Below, in pieces: positions 11,351 to 21,628 of a stretch of 64,000 nt of DNA. The position numbers were made by a program, and so were the translations under genes. The notes beneath the pieces were generated by a model. It did not search any database, had not been told where the DNA came from, and was given only the letters and a program-made list of their open reading frames with translations. The stretch's first letter is position 1; each line of letters begins with the position of its first letter. The DNA is from Macrothele yani (lineage: Eukaryota > Arthropoda > Arachnida > Araneae > Macrothelidae), in contig CM076996.1 in assembly GCA_039090855.1 (NCBI GenBank), positions 43,552,469 to 43,616,468 of the forward strand, given 5' to 3'.

Positions 11351-11627
11351 GGTTGGAGGTTTAACGACCACCGCGAGCAACTCAATGGGCTATAAGCAGT
11401 TGCCCGTTCCCTAATTTAGGGTCACTGGTTCCAGGGAAGGGAGAGAGCCAGTGCCGTAAGACAAACACAACATCCATGCCTGACCGGGATTCGAACCCGG
11501 ACCCCTTACGGACGAATAATCAGAGGCCAGCGCCTTAGACCACTGCGCCACCGGGGCGGCCCCTAAATTAGGCACGAACGACTGCTTATAGCCCACTGAG
11601 TTGCTCACGGTGGTCTTGAAACCCCCA
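11219..11627 (+). repeat. tRNA-Leu-like SINE, older copy interrupted by another SINE
   Basis: A plus-strand copy with a degraded head (GTGTGGGTTCAAATTCCGG). It runs to ccctaatt at about 11320, is interrupted by the SINE at 11321-11560, and resumes with ccctaaattaggcacgaacg to about 11627. The repeated ccctaa(a)tt is the target duplication of the younger copy. Confidence 0.85.
11321..11560 (-). repeat. tRNA-Leu-like SINE inserted in an older SINE
   Basis: Full-length minus-strand copy with a T run of about 30 bases (11321-11350) and an intact head ending ccaccggggcggc. It splits the older plus-strand SINE at the sequence ccctaaatt. Confidence 0.93.
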
Positions 11628-11633
11628 AAGGCT

Positions 11634-11861
11634 ACCCCGGTGGCGCAGTGTTCTAAGCACTGGCTTGTGACCGTTCGTCTGGGAAGGTTGGGGTTCGAAT
11701 CCCGGTGAGGCATGGATGTTGTGTTTGTTTTTTTTACGGCCATGGTTGTCTCCCTTCCCTAAAACCAGTGGCCCTAAATTAGGGACGGACGACTGCTTAT
11801 AGCCCATTGGCTCACGGCTGTCGTTAAACCTTCAATAAAAAAAATAAAAAAACAAAAAAAA
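11634..11861 (+). repeat. tRNA-Leu-like SINE
   Basis: Plus-strand copy with an A box with one change, an intact B box and an A-rich tail. It is flanked by caaaggct at 11626-11633 and 11862-11869. Confidence 0.9.
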
Positions 11862-11869
11862 CAAAGGCT

Positions 11870-11950
11870 CCAAATTAAGGATGGGCTACTCCTTATAGCC
11901 TTAGATACACATAGGATAGGGGTCGTTAAACCCCGAAAAAACAACAACAA
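11870..11950 (+). repeat. SINE tail fragment
   Basis: Resembles only the 3' part of the abundant SINE (ccaaattaaggatgggctac, then ggtcgttaaaccccg and an A-rich tail). It may be the rest of the older SINE split by the copy at 11634-11861. Confidence 0.55.
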
Positions 11951-12005
11951 ATAAAAAAATAAAAGTAGATATGAATACTTTATTTTAAATACACCAGACA
12001 TGAAT

Positions 12006-12123
12006 AATAATGAAACGCATATACGTATTAAATCCGTTTATTTTTTGTGGTGTAGTCACAAAAAATAAATTGACTACACCACAAAAATAAACGGATTTAA
12101 TACGCTATATGCGTTCATTATTA
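12006..12123. repeat. Hairpin MITE-like palindrome
   Basis: The arm 12006-12059 is the reverse complement of 12071-12123 with few differences, leaving a 10-12-bp A/T loop. A SINE sits just beyond its right end. It may be the outer part of the larger foldback that continues at 12352-13030. Confidence 0.8.
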
Positions 12124-12127
12124 GACA

Positions 12128-12342
12128 TTTTTTTTGGTTGGAGGTTTAACGACCACCGTGAACAACTCAATGGGCTATAAGCAGTCGCCCGTCCCTAATT
12201 TAGGGTCACTGGTTCCAGGGAAGGGAGAGAGCCAGTGCCGTAAGACAAACACAACATCCATGCCTGACCGGGATTCGAACCCGGACCCCTTACGGACGAA
12301 CGATCAGAGGCCAGCGCCTTAGACCACTGCGCCACCGGGCGG
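12128..12342 (-). repeat. tRNA-Leu-like SINE, recent
   Basis: Minus-strand full-length copy with a perfect 12-bp target duplication cattattagaca at 12116-12127 and 12343-12354. It landed at the end of the hairpin. Confidence 0.95.
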
Positions 12343-12351
12343 CATTATTAG

Positions 12352-13030
12352 ACACGAATAAATAACTTGAAAATATTAAAGTATTTTCATGAGGACATTT
12401 CTGTGTATTATCGGTGTTGAAATCTTGACGAGTCAAATGAGAGCTTTTACAATGTTTTATTGCCGCCCCGGTGGCGCAGTGGTCTAAGGCGTTGGCCTCT
12501 GATCATTCGTCCGTAAGGGGTCCGGGTTCGAATCCCGGTCAGGCATGGATGTTGTGTTTGTCTTACGGCACTGGCTCTCTCCTTCCCTGGAACCAGTGAC
12601 CCTAAATTAGGGACGGGCGACTGCTCATAGCCCATTGAGTTGCTCACGGTGGTCGTTAAACCTCCAATCAAATAAAAAAAAAAAAAAAAAAAATGTTTTA
12701 TTACAGCTATAGTCCTGTACAAGAATTTAGAATATAATCTCACCATCGCTTCATCCTCAAGGTCGTCCGTTTAGAATGACTCCCTCTTCCATCACTTTCC
12801 TTCCACCGATGCAAAGTCAGAAACAATCCTATTTCTTCTTAAAGTGACGTGAAATGACTTTTTCTTAGGCGATGGTGAGATTACATTCTAAATTCTTGTA
12901 CAGGACTATACAGTAGTTTTTATACAAAACATTATGGCAAAAGAGCTCTAATCTGACTCGCCAAACACGTAAAAAACAGAAATATCCTCATGAAAATACT
13001 TTCATATTTTCAAAATATTTATACTATTGC
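12352..13030. repeat. Long inverted repeat (foldback element)
   Basis: Sequence at 12352-12460 plus 12703-12765 returns in reverse complement at about 12853-13027. Examples are agtattttcatgagga, and tatagtcctgtacaagaa followed by ttagaat and aatctcaccatcgc. The left arm is interrupted by the SINE at 12462-12691; the spacer is about 90 bp. No coding capacity. A foldback or MITE origin is inferred. Confidence 0.75.
12462..12691 (+). repeat. tRNA-Leu-like SINE, recent
   Basis: Plus-strand full-length copy with a perfect 11-bp duplication aatgttttatt at 12451-12461 and 12692-12702 and a long A tail. Inserted in the left arm of the foldback. Confidence 0.96.
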
Positions 13031-13131
13031 GCCACGTAACTAATTGTACAATCACTTACGATGAATATTTTCAAGGTTCGTGCAAAATATAATAGATAAG
13101 GTGTCTTCCTATGGTGAGAGGCAGACGGGTG

Positions 13132-13290
13132 TTCTTTTTATTTTTTTTATTGGAGGTTTCACGACCATCGTGAGCAATTCAATGGGCTACAAGCAGTCTC
13201 CCGTCCTTAATACAGGGCCACTGGCTCCAGGGAAGGGAGAGAGCCAGTGCCGTAAGACAAACACAACATTCATGCCTCTCCGGGGCGGCA
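13132..13290 (-). repeat. tRNA-Leu-like SINE with internal deletion
   Basis: Minus-strand copy whose tail and body are normal, but in which catgcctc is joined directly to tccggggcggc, removing most of the tRNA head including both pol III boxes. Confidence 0.85.
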
Positions 13291-13604
13291 CGGGTGGCTT
13301 GCAACCAAGGACCAAAGCAGCAACGCTGGAGCTCAAGAACTCTTTGGGAAAGAGGGTCATCTTTCCATTTTTCATGGCGATTTAAAGGAAACCTTTTTTT
13401 TTCCCTACAAAATTTTGGGAGAATCCCCATTTTCACTTGAGAACAGCCACGAAATTGCAAGCCCCTTCCAATCCTTCGGCCCTGGACACAAACATCCAGC
13501 CTTGGCGTTTTTGTTAGCCATACAAGAACAGGGTTAATCCACTACTTTTCCGTTGTAGGGAGAGCCGAGACTAGAAATCCTCATTGTTAGCTCAATTTCT
13601 TCTT
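13291..13604. other. No recognisable feature
   Basis: Mixed-composition sequence without a repeat or frame I recognise. Confidence 0.3.
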
Positions 13605-13818
13605 TATTTTCGTTTCTCCGTTTAACGACGGTTGTGAGCACCTAAGGCTGTAAAGAATATCCTGTCTCTAATTTAGAGTCACTGGTTCCTAGGAAGCGGC
13701 AAAACCACCGGTTTAGAACAAATACATCACAAATGATTCATCTAGAACTCGATTCCGGGCACAATTCCGTCGATTAACCGAAAGCCCGCGCCTCTGACCA
13801 CTTGGGCCCAGCTGCGGC
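13605..13818 (-). repeat. SINE, very old copy
   Basis: Retains gtttaacgacggttgtgagca, taatttagagtcactggttc and a head-like end gaccacttgggcccagctgcggc; the rest is strongly diverged. Confidence 0.6.
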
Positions 13819-13994
13819 TTGGATCAATGTGTCATCATCTCCCGTATGACGACAACTCCGAGCATTTCGAACTATGAGCTGGAGTAGTGGTAGTCCGTCT
13901 TGCATTAGTGACACCAGAGAAGAAATGTCTCCGCGGGATATGAAGACTCCCCTTTCTGAGGTACGAATGCCACTAAGGTGCTCAAGCCAAAACA

Positions 13995-14040
13995 GAAAAT
14001 TGAGCCACACTCACCGTGAAGTGAGTATGGCTCAATTTTC
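13995..14040. repeat. 20-bp stem / 6-nt loop hairpin
   Basis: GAAAATTGAGCCACACTCAC pairs with GTGAGTATGGCTCAATTTTC (one C/T difference) around the loop cgtgaa. It lies about 55 bp left of Tc1 family B. No function is evident. Confidence 0.8.
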
Positions 14041-14093
14041 AGTGTGGTAAAGAATATATTTATACATATATTCAATGCGGTAACGAAAATATA

Positions 14094-15494
14094 CACTGAC
14101 GGAAAACAAAAATAATCCCAACACCAAGAAGGGGTTGTGTTAGATAAACGACAGTTAGTAGGCGGTGAGAGTACATCTGTAAGATGATGTCTATGCAAAA
14201 TTCGCGCTCGGAGCATACGCGTGGCGCTAGTAGCGCCCCTCGAAACATGCAAAGCAGGTTTGCTGTAAATACGCGCTGTAACGTTCGTGAGCGTTAGTTA
14301 TTGTTGAGATTCGACGTAGTGTGTTGATGTTAGTCTAGAATGCCTTTAAGAAGACGAAGAAGCCATTATCAACAGCTCACGGAGTTTGAACGAGGTCGTG
14401 TAATAGGGCTACGAGAAGGTGGATATTCTTTCCGCAATATTGCAGAACGACTTGGCAGGAATGTAGCCACTGTGCATGATTGTTGGCAGCGGTGGTCAAG
14501 GGAAGGTACTGCCTCAAGAAGACTGGGTTCCGGCCGGCCACGTGGCACTACTGAGAGGGAAGACCGCCGTGTACGGCGTATGGCCGTGGCGCATTGTACT
14601 GCGTCTGCGGCAGCAATTCGAGCTGCAGTTGCCACCACAGTGACATAACGAACTGTTACAAATCGGTTACTTGAAGGAAAGCTCCGAGCCAGACGCCCTG
14701 TAGCGTGCGTTCCACTTACTCCAAACCACTGCCGTTTGCGACGTCAGTGGTGTCAAGCTAGAGCTCATTGGAGGACGGAGTGGAGATCTGTTGTGTTTTC
14801 TGATGAAAGCCGGTTCTGTCTGGGTGCCAGTGATGGCCGTGTGTTGGTTAGAAGGAAGTCAGGTGAGCGCCTGCAACCAACCTGTCTGCGGCCGAGACAC
14901 ACTGGACCTACACCTGGAGTTATGGTCTGGGGAGCAATTTCCTATGACAGCAGGAGCACGCTCGTGGTTATCGCACGCACCCTGACGGCACAGTTGTACG
15001 TCGGTCTGGTGATTCAACCTGTTGTGCTGCCATTCATGAACAGCATTCCAGGGGTGTTTTCGAACAGGATAACGCTCGCCCGCATACCGCTGTTGTAACC
15101 CAACATGCTCTACAGAGTGTCGACATGCTGCCGTGGCCTGCTAGATCACCAGATCTTTCACCAATCGAGCACGTATGGGACATCATTGGACGACAACTCC
15201 AGCGTCACCCCCAACCAGCATTAACCGTCCCTGTATTGACCGACCAAGTGCAACAGGCATGGAACTCCATCCCACAAACTGAACGTTTGCGTGCTTGCAT
15301 TCAACATTCTGGCGGTTACACCGGTTATTAATGTACCAGCATTTCACATTTAAAATGGCTCTTCTCGCGCTTACATTAAGCTGTGATCTTGAAACGTTAA
15401 TCGATTAAATATGTTACCTATACAAATGTATTGCCGCCATTTCATTCCTATACAACTATTTTTTCGTGGTGTTGGGATTTTTTTTCCGTCAGTG
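14094..15494 (+). mobile_element. Tc1-like element, family B (nearly intact)
   Basis: TA-flanked 1.4-kb element. The left inverted repeat CACTGACGGAAAACAAAAAT with downstream atcccaacacca is mirrored on the right as ttgggattttttttccgtcagtg. The single transposase gene runs on the plus strand. Confidence 0.93.
14340..15331 (+). pseudogene. Tc1-family transposase, family B, two lesions
   Basis: The start MPLRRRRSHYQQLTEFERGR leads into a Tc1-type helix-turn-helix (IAERLGRNVATVHDCWQRW) and an arginine-rich GSGRPRGT linker. The catalytic motifs are FSDESRF (first Asp), QDNARPH around 15065-15085 (second Asp, after a frame change) and DLSPIEHVWD (Glu) at about 15160. Only two defects are evident: an in-frame TAA at 14647-14649 and a frameshift near 15055-15060, just before the second catalytic Asp. 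The length (about 330 residues) is normal for Tc1. This is one of the youngest DNA transposons in the window. Confidence 0.92.
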
Positions 15495-15951
15495 TATATT
15501 AATACATATAATCCCCTCCCCCCAACAACAGCAACATTACAGCTACATAGACAAACGCTATTAGGGAACCCCTCCCCCTCCCCACACACACCAGCAGAAA
15601 ATCAATCTGTTATTTAAAAACATTGCTAAATAAGAAAATAGAAGACACCAGTCATACATATACATTTGAATTGATGCATTCTAATGATTACTGAAACACT
15701 GATATGAATTGGAAGTTTTGATATTGGGCCATTGATAATTGCTCAGAATTAAAACCCTCCTTAGATATGACGGGGGAGAGGGGATTGAAAAGGAAATGGA
15801 TATGATTTGCAAAAATATTAAAAACATACCGTTTTGTAAATACTTTCTTGATGATAAACCTTTGGTTGTTGTATTGATCCAGATAACACTAAAAATTAGA
15901 CTTCATATCTTTTGATAAATTTTCTTAACGATTGCACATTTTTGTTATCTA
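15495..15951. other. Spacer between two Tc1 elements
   Basis: Contains C-rich and AT-rich stretches but no recognisable element. Confidence 0.3.
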
Positions 15952-17358
15952 CACTGCTGGACATTAAAAGTACACCACCACGAAATACAAGATATATGAA
16001 AGCCATATTTACTGTACAGAAACTAAAGCAGATGATACAAGGGTGAATCAATTGCAAATACAGCACGGTGAGACGAGGGGAACTCATAACAATCAGTATC
16101 TGGTGCAGCCACCCTGGGCGGCAATTACAGCTGCTACTGTACATGGCCTAGCATCGAGAGGAAAAGACGTTGGATGTGTGTTTGTGGGATGTCCGTCCAC
16201 GCAGTTTCGATACGATGCCACAGTTCCTCCGTTGTAGCCGGGGGTGGTCGCTGGCGTGCCAGTCGTCCGGCGATCATGGACCACGCGTGTTCAAAAGGCG
16301 ACATATCCGGAGACCACGCTGACCAAGAAGGACGTGGCACAGGGTGGCAATCCAGGAAATCTGGGACGTTGCGTGCCACATGCGGTCGCGCATTATCCTG
16401 TTAGTAAATGACACCAGACATTCCCTGAAGATATGGTACAACAACAGGCTCCGACACCTCAGTGATATAACGATGGCTGTTCAACGTACCGGTAATGGGG
16501 ACGAGGCGCGTGCGGGAGTGTAATCCAATGGCACCCCTACACCATAACGCCGGTATGGCGCAGAATTATGCAGGATTCACTCAGCCAGTGGCCGTGGTAC
16601 AGCGAGACACGGATTCGTTCATTATGGTGCTGCAAACTGAAGCGGAATTCGTCGGGAAACACGATGCCTTGCCATTAGCTTCTCCATGCGTGACGTTCTT
16701 GGTACCATTGTAGTCGCAGACGCTGATGTTGTACATTCAAAGGTAGCAGAAGCAATGGGCGCCGCGTAAAAATGCCCCGCTGCTGCAGACGACGTCATCC
16801 GTCCGTGCAGAGACTAGGTGTTGTACCACACACCCGAACTGTTGAACTACAATGGTCGATGTGGCTGTGCGATCCATCAGAGACATGCGCACCAGATGTC
16901 GGTCCTCTCGTTCGGTGGTGTGATGGGGCCATTGGGATCCCGCACGTCGGTGTGTTCTTTCCTTCGCTACCCACTGACGCCATATTCTCCCCACCGTGGC
17001 CACATGCCGTCCCACACGAGAACCGATGTCTTGGGGTGATAATGCACAATCCCGATATGCCACAATTCTCCCGCGATCGAAGTCGGAAACCTGCCGGTGG
17101 GCCTGCCATTGCCTTCGATGGGGTATGCTGCAGCTGTCCGTGGCCAGGAACGGCGAGCAAACACACTTCGAGTGCTTAACACGGGCTCTTTGTTCACCCC
17201 TCTTATACGACTTCCATAGGGAGTTACTGTCCCACATGATTTCCATATGTGCTGCCAGGTTAATTATTTACATGTGCGCCCGTGTACTGCCCTTCTGCCA
17301 ACTTTCGAGTCCCTGGGATGCGATCTTTCTGGTGTTGCGCTTTTAATGGCCAGCAGTG
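15952..17358 (-). mobile_element. Tc1-like element, family C
   Basis: TA-flanked 1.4-kb element with terminal repeats CACTGCTGGACATTAAAAG (left) and cttttaatggccagcagtg (right). The transposase remnants are on the minus strand. Confidence 0.9.
16060..17250 (-). pseudogene. Tc1-family transposase, family C, heavily decayed
   Basis: The N-terminal helix-turn-helix is visible at about 16900-17130 (VSDFDRGRIVAYRDCALSPQ, then IGSRVGRHVATVGRIW). The C-terminal catalytic part at 16134-16400 has QDNARPHVARNVPDFLDCHP and SPDMSPFEHAWSMIAGRLAR. A stop (TAA) sits directly before the QDNARPH motif and several frameshifts separate the pieces. The usual PIEH is PFEH here, with the catalytic Glu still present. 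Not functional. Confidence 0.85.
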
Positions 17359-17620
17359 TATTATAGTCCCTTGTTGCTATACCCATCACAGCAGAAAACA
17401 TTTTTTCTTTTTTAGAGCACAATTCATAGAGAATACAGTTACCTAGTGCGTGCTGGAAATTTCCGCGGCATTTCGCGTTTTAAACTTTAATTTCGGCGAA
17501 AATGAATGCTTTCCCAGTTATTAGTCACCGTTTGGTATATCTAGAAGCAAAAGGTGAGAGTGTTTTTCCTTTTAACATAAATCGGAAACGAATTTCCCCG
17601 AAGAAATAATTCTTCTAAAA
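17359..17620. other. Spacer between two Tc1 elements
   Basis: No recognisable feature. Confidence 0.3.
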
Positions 17621-17622
17621 TA

Positions 17623-19197
17623 CACTGGCGTGCAAAAATTAAGGACGAGACGGTTTTTCGAATGTAACGTCGTGCAGAAGTGCTCCACATCGACTCAAAT
17701 CATACCATAAGATCCTCAAGATGTAAGAATATGAGACAAGTGAGTAAAACCGTCCAAACAAGGAATCCAAAGGATATAAAGGCACTTTATTGTAAAGGTA
17801 GCTTCGAGCACAACTGGACAGAAGACAGAAAAGTCCATGTGACAGGCGGCTGCCAAAAAAAATCTAGTCTTTAGTAGGGGATATGATCACCCCTGACTGC
17901 GTTGCAGGATTTACAACGTCTGTCCATGCTGAGGACGAGGTTGTCAAGGAGCTGCTGAAGACGAGGTTGTCAAGGAGCTGTTGAGGCATCACAGCCCATT
18001 CCTCTTGTATAGCGCCAATCGCAGCTGCGGAATCGTTGCTGGCGGCTGGTGACGTGCTGCCAAGCGTCTCCCGAGAAGGTCCCACACGTGTTCGATTGGA
18101 TTTAGGTCCGGACACCTTGAGGACCAATCCATGCGTTGAATATCTTCACTCTGCAATAGCTCTGCGACAGCCACTGTACGATGAGGTGTAGCGTTGTCGT
18201 CCATGAAGAGGAACTCAGGACCCACAGCACCTCTAAACAGAAGCACGTGAGGCAGGAGAACCTCGGTACAATAGCGGACACCAGCAACTGAACCTCCTTG
18301 GAAGATGAGGAGGTCAGTACGGCTACGAAGCATGATACCGCCCCAAACGAGAACTCCGCCACCTCCAAACCGGTCTCTTTCTACGATATTGGAGGTGTGA
18401 TTGCGTGTTCCCTGCTCTCTCCAGATGTTTATACGTCCATAACCGCTCGTCAGACTAAATCGGCACTCATCCGTAAAGAGAACTCGACCCCATTGCTGAT
18501 GTGCCCAGTTCTTGTGTTCCTGGCACCACAGAAACCGCCGTCTCCGATGAGCAGGCGTTAATGGCACACACCGTACTGGTCGTCGTGCAAATAGACCACC
18601 TTTGGGCAGCCTCCTGGTCACGGTAAAACGCGATAACGGACGTCCAGTTGTCTGTTGCATGTGCCTTGCGATTTCTCCCGCTGTCTGCTGTCTGTCTCTT
18701 CTCGCCTGTAGGACAATATACCGGTCGTCCGCAGCCGTGGTTGCTCGTGGACGACCACTGCTAAACTCTCGGACAGCTGTTCCTATCGTTTGAAATGCTC
18801 TCCAATCTCGTGGCTCGTGAAACGATGCTGTGAGCGATCCCGAACTCTTCGGCCACACTAGTCACACTTCGACCTTCTTCCAACTTCCCAAGGACACGAC
18901 CTTGGGTAAAGTCATCCAGATGTCGTCTACTGGATTGCCTGTTGGCCATATCACACGGTGGCAGCAACTCGACGTCGTTCAAACCGATGTACACCGTGCC
19001 ATAGCTTTCACTGAATTGCTGAGCGTACACCGCCCGTGTGCTTTATGCCTTTCCGACACCCCCCCCCGTCATGCTGCATATATGCACATGCCCTACCGTA
19101 CCGGACCCTAGTCTATCTACTGAGTGGTTTTTCGGTCCGTTCTGCCTGCTCGTTCCGCTGTTATGCTAACTTCTCCTCTTCGTCCTTAATTTTTGCA
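17623..19197 (-). mobile_element. Tc1-like element, family D, right terminus altered
   Basis: The left end, preceded by TA, is CACTGGCGTGCAAAAATTAA followed by ggacgag. On the right the mirrored tcgtccttaatttttgca is present, but the outermost cgccagtg is missing. In its place is cccgaactcctcggccacac, a copy of an internal stretch of the same element (cccgaactcttcggccacac at 18839-18858). Confidence 0.85.
17871..18949 (-). pseudogene. Tc1-family DD34E transposase, family D
   Basis: Starts MANRQSSRRHLDDFTQGRVL with a helix-turn-helix (VTSVAEEFGIAHSIVSR). A frameshift near 18830 moves to the long frame ending at 17989. The catalytic residues are all present: LFTDECRF, FMDDNATPHR and DLNPIEHVWD. 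A 26-bp tandem duplication (gacgaggttgtcaaggagct plus 6 bases, twice, about 17933-17985) shifts the frame near the C terminus. The expected end HIPY-stop is at 17871. Confidence 0.9.
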
Positions 19198-19610
19198 TCC
19201 CGAACTCCTCGGCCACACTGGAAGGCGATACAAATAATCTAATCATTGGCACTGATGTGCCGTATTTATATTGTTGTCCATGTAGCCACTATCTCAGAAA
19301 ACTTGAAAGACGTTACGATGAAGCTTATAGTTGCTTCGACTATAGCGCAAATCTGAAATGCTCTCAGATTTCTAAGTTACATCTGCTTCGCTTCAGTTGC
19401 TTGGAACTTCCTTGTCCTGAGTGGTGTAACAGATAGCATGCTCGACCGGTAATGGGGAGGTGAGAGTTTGATTCCTGCTCCCAGGACCGGATTAAGAAAT
19501 GGGCTTTATGGGCTGCAGCCCACGGGCCTCGAGAAGAAAGAGGAAAAGCCGAAAAAGCCCTAAAAAAACAAGGAAATTGATACTTTTAAAATTAAATTTC
19601 TTGATGATCC

Positions 19611-19843
19611 CTATTTATTTATTTATTTATTTATTTAATTGAAGGTTTAACGACCACGGTGAGCAACTCAATGGGCTATAAGTAGTCGCCCGTCCCTAAT
19701 TTAGGGTCACTGGTTCCAGGAAAGGGAGAGAGCCAGTGCCGTAAGACAAACACAACATTTATACCTCACCGGGATTCGAACCCGAAACTCTTTCGGAAAA
19801 ATGATCAGGGGCCATCGCTTAGACCACTGCGTCACCGGGGAGG
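19611..19843 (-). repeat. tRNA-Leu-like SINE inserted in the hAT element
   Basis: Full-length minus-strand copy with a perfect 11-bp duplication cttgatgatcc at 19600-19610 and 19844-19854. Its tail is a (TTTA)n-like repeat rather than pure T. Confidence 0.95.
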
Positions 19844-19995
19844 CTTGATGATCCTTGAAACATTTTGCTGGAGTTGGCAACACTATAGACAGCCAGACAT
19901 CACTCCGGCTTGGCCTGAAGAGGCGAGAGAGCCTTTCGCTGAAATTCTGTTGGAAACCGGAGCCAGGTCACACGCCGGCACCGGATGTCTGGTAA

Positions 19996-20060
19996 GGAAT
20001 GATAAGCCTTTCGCCGAAGTTCTGTAGCTAAGAGACTTTAGACGAAAGGCTTATCATTCC
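19996..20060. repeat. 18-bp inverted repeat inside the hAT element
   Basis: GGAATGATAAGCCTTTCG at 19996-20013 is the exact reverse complement of 20043-20060, with a 29-bp loop. It lies at the deletion junction upstream of the transposase remnant. Confidence 0.8.
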
Positions 20061-20084
20061 CTTGACTTCAAGTTATATAGCTAG

Positions 20085-20893
20085 ACTTCTGGGATGTCAT
20101 ACTTGAGAGGTCCAATCAAGTCAGCAAATTACTTCAAGCTGAACCACTGGAGCTTCAAACAGCTATTAAACTTCTTAAATCTCTACTAGACTTTTTGATG
20201 TTACAGCGAAATCAGTTTGAAGTGTTTGAAAGTAAAGCACAAGATAAAGTTGAAAATGCAGAATACTGTGATGAACAGAAACGACAACGTTCGAAAAGAA
20301 AATTAATCAATGTTGGTAATGCTGATGATGTTATTTTGCGAGGAAGAGAGAAGTTTAAGGTGGAAACATATATCCCCGTCATAGATAACTTATGTTCAGC
20401 TCTTGCACATCGCATTCAAGCATACAAAAATGTTCACTCACCATTTGGTTTCCTGGTCGAATTCCCAACAACGAGTGATGCAGACATTTCAACAGCAGCA
20501 ACCAAATTTCAGAAGACTTACTCAGATGATATTGGGCCTGGATTTGTGCCCGAAATTCTTCACTTCAAGAACTTTGTAGCGCAATTTGATGAATTCAGGC
20601 AACAACATGAATCTCTAAAGGCTTCTGATATCTACACCCTTGTAGCAAACAATGGATTAACTTTTTCATTCCCTAATGTTGAATTACATATGCTTAATAC
20701 AACTAATGCGACAGGAGAAAGGAGTTTCTCCAAGATGAAACATTTGAAGAATGCATACAGATCGACAATGGCACAAGAAAGACTCAGCAGACTTGCTCTA
20801 ATGGCAATTGAAAATTACATTCTAAAGGACTTACAATTTACCAATGTTTTAGAGAAATTTGTTTCCAAGAAACTACGCAAAGCAGATGTTTGA
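20085..20893 (+). pseudogene. hAT transposase C-terminal fragment (ZMYM1-like, hATC dimerisation domain)
   Basis: The open frame extends left of the first ATG through RSNQVSKLLQAEPLELQTAI and continues to a stop at 20893, about 265 residues in all. The last 60 residues are the hAT dimerisation region: TNATGERSFSKMKHLKNAYR, STMAQERLSRLALMAIENY. This arrangement is familiar from zinc-finger MYM-type protein 1-like proteins, which are hAT-derived. The N-terminal zinc finger and the first catalytic region are absent; the left edge coincides with the hairpin at 19996-20060. The retained part is uninterrupted, so the deletion, not slow decay, removed function. Confidence 0.85.
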
Positions 20894-21628
20894 ATTTCAA
20901 TTGTTGTTAACCTTGTAAGAATAACTTTAATTTTGTCTTGAACTTCTTTTTTGCTTTTTGAAAATACAGAGGGATGCAAAAGTCGCTTGACACAGTTATT
21001 CATCTCTTTGATGACCAGAGAAGTTCCAATGGGCGGAGTCAACAAGTAACAATAACAAAAACAACAACAATAGACGACAGTCGCATTGCACATAACTATA
21101 TATCTATAAAAATGAAAAAAATATAAAGACGTAGTAGGTATACTTAAATGAACATTTGTCAAGTATGCCCAATCCGATATTACTGGGGGACTCACAGTAT
21201 CCGTAGTCCAGGGACCTACAATGTCTTAATCCGACCCTGCCCGCTCCAGGGCAATGTAATTTTCAAGTTTTCTGAAAGAGTGACTACCAGGGCCGGTTTA
21301 ACCATTAGGCGAACTAGGCAGCTGCCTGGGGCACCAAAATTTGAGGGGCGCTAAGATTTAGAGTTGATGAAATCAAATGAGTTAATAAATGAAAAAAAAA
21401 AAAGTAAAAACAAAAGACACTTTTAATTTCTGTTGTCCGTTCGATATAACTTGCGAATTCTTTCCCATTGAGAAACGGGGGCCTGTTCTTATGGACTAGG
21501 CAAAGTCTTGTAGACTCGGTTTTTTCTTTTGTCCATTCGATATAAGTTGCGAATTCTTATTCATTGAGAAACGGAGACCTGTTCTTATAGAATGGGTAAG
21601 TCAGCTTGCGGTAAATCCCCCACCCCCT

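Larger units (their letters stand above)
19482..21239 (+). mobile_element. hAT element with ZMYM1-like transposase remnant
   Basis: Termini CAGGACCGGATTAAGA (left) and tcttaatccgaccctg (right) are inverted repeats. The flanking 8-mers cctgctcc (19474-19481) and cccgctcc (21240-21247) differ at one base, giving the 8-bp duplication of hAT elements. At 1.76 kb, including a 233-bp SINE, it is too short for the full transposase, so this is an internally deleted copy. Confidence 0.85.

Noticed and set aside
12134..12322. Open frames of the type GGLTTTVSNSMGYKQSPVPNLG repeated at many places and on both strands
   Set aside because: They coincide exactly with SINE copies and are translations of the SINE body, not genes.
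18298..18561. Plus-strand frames inside the Tc1 elements (here and at 10074-10385, 16772-17179, 35413-35754, 36077-36454)
   Set aside because: They are antisense shadows of the transposase genes.
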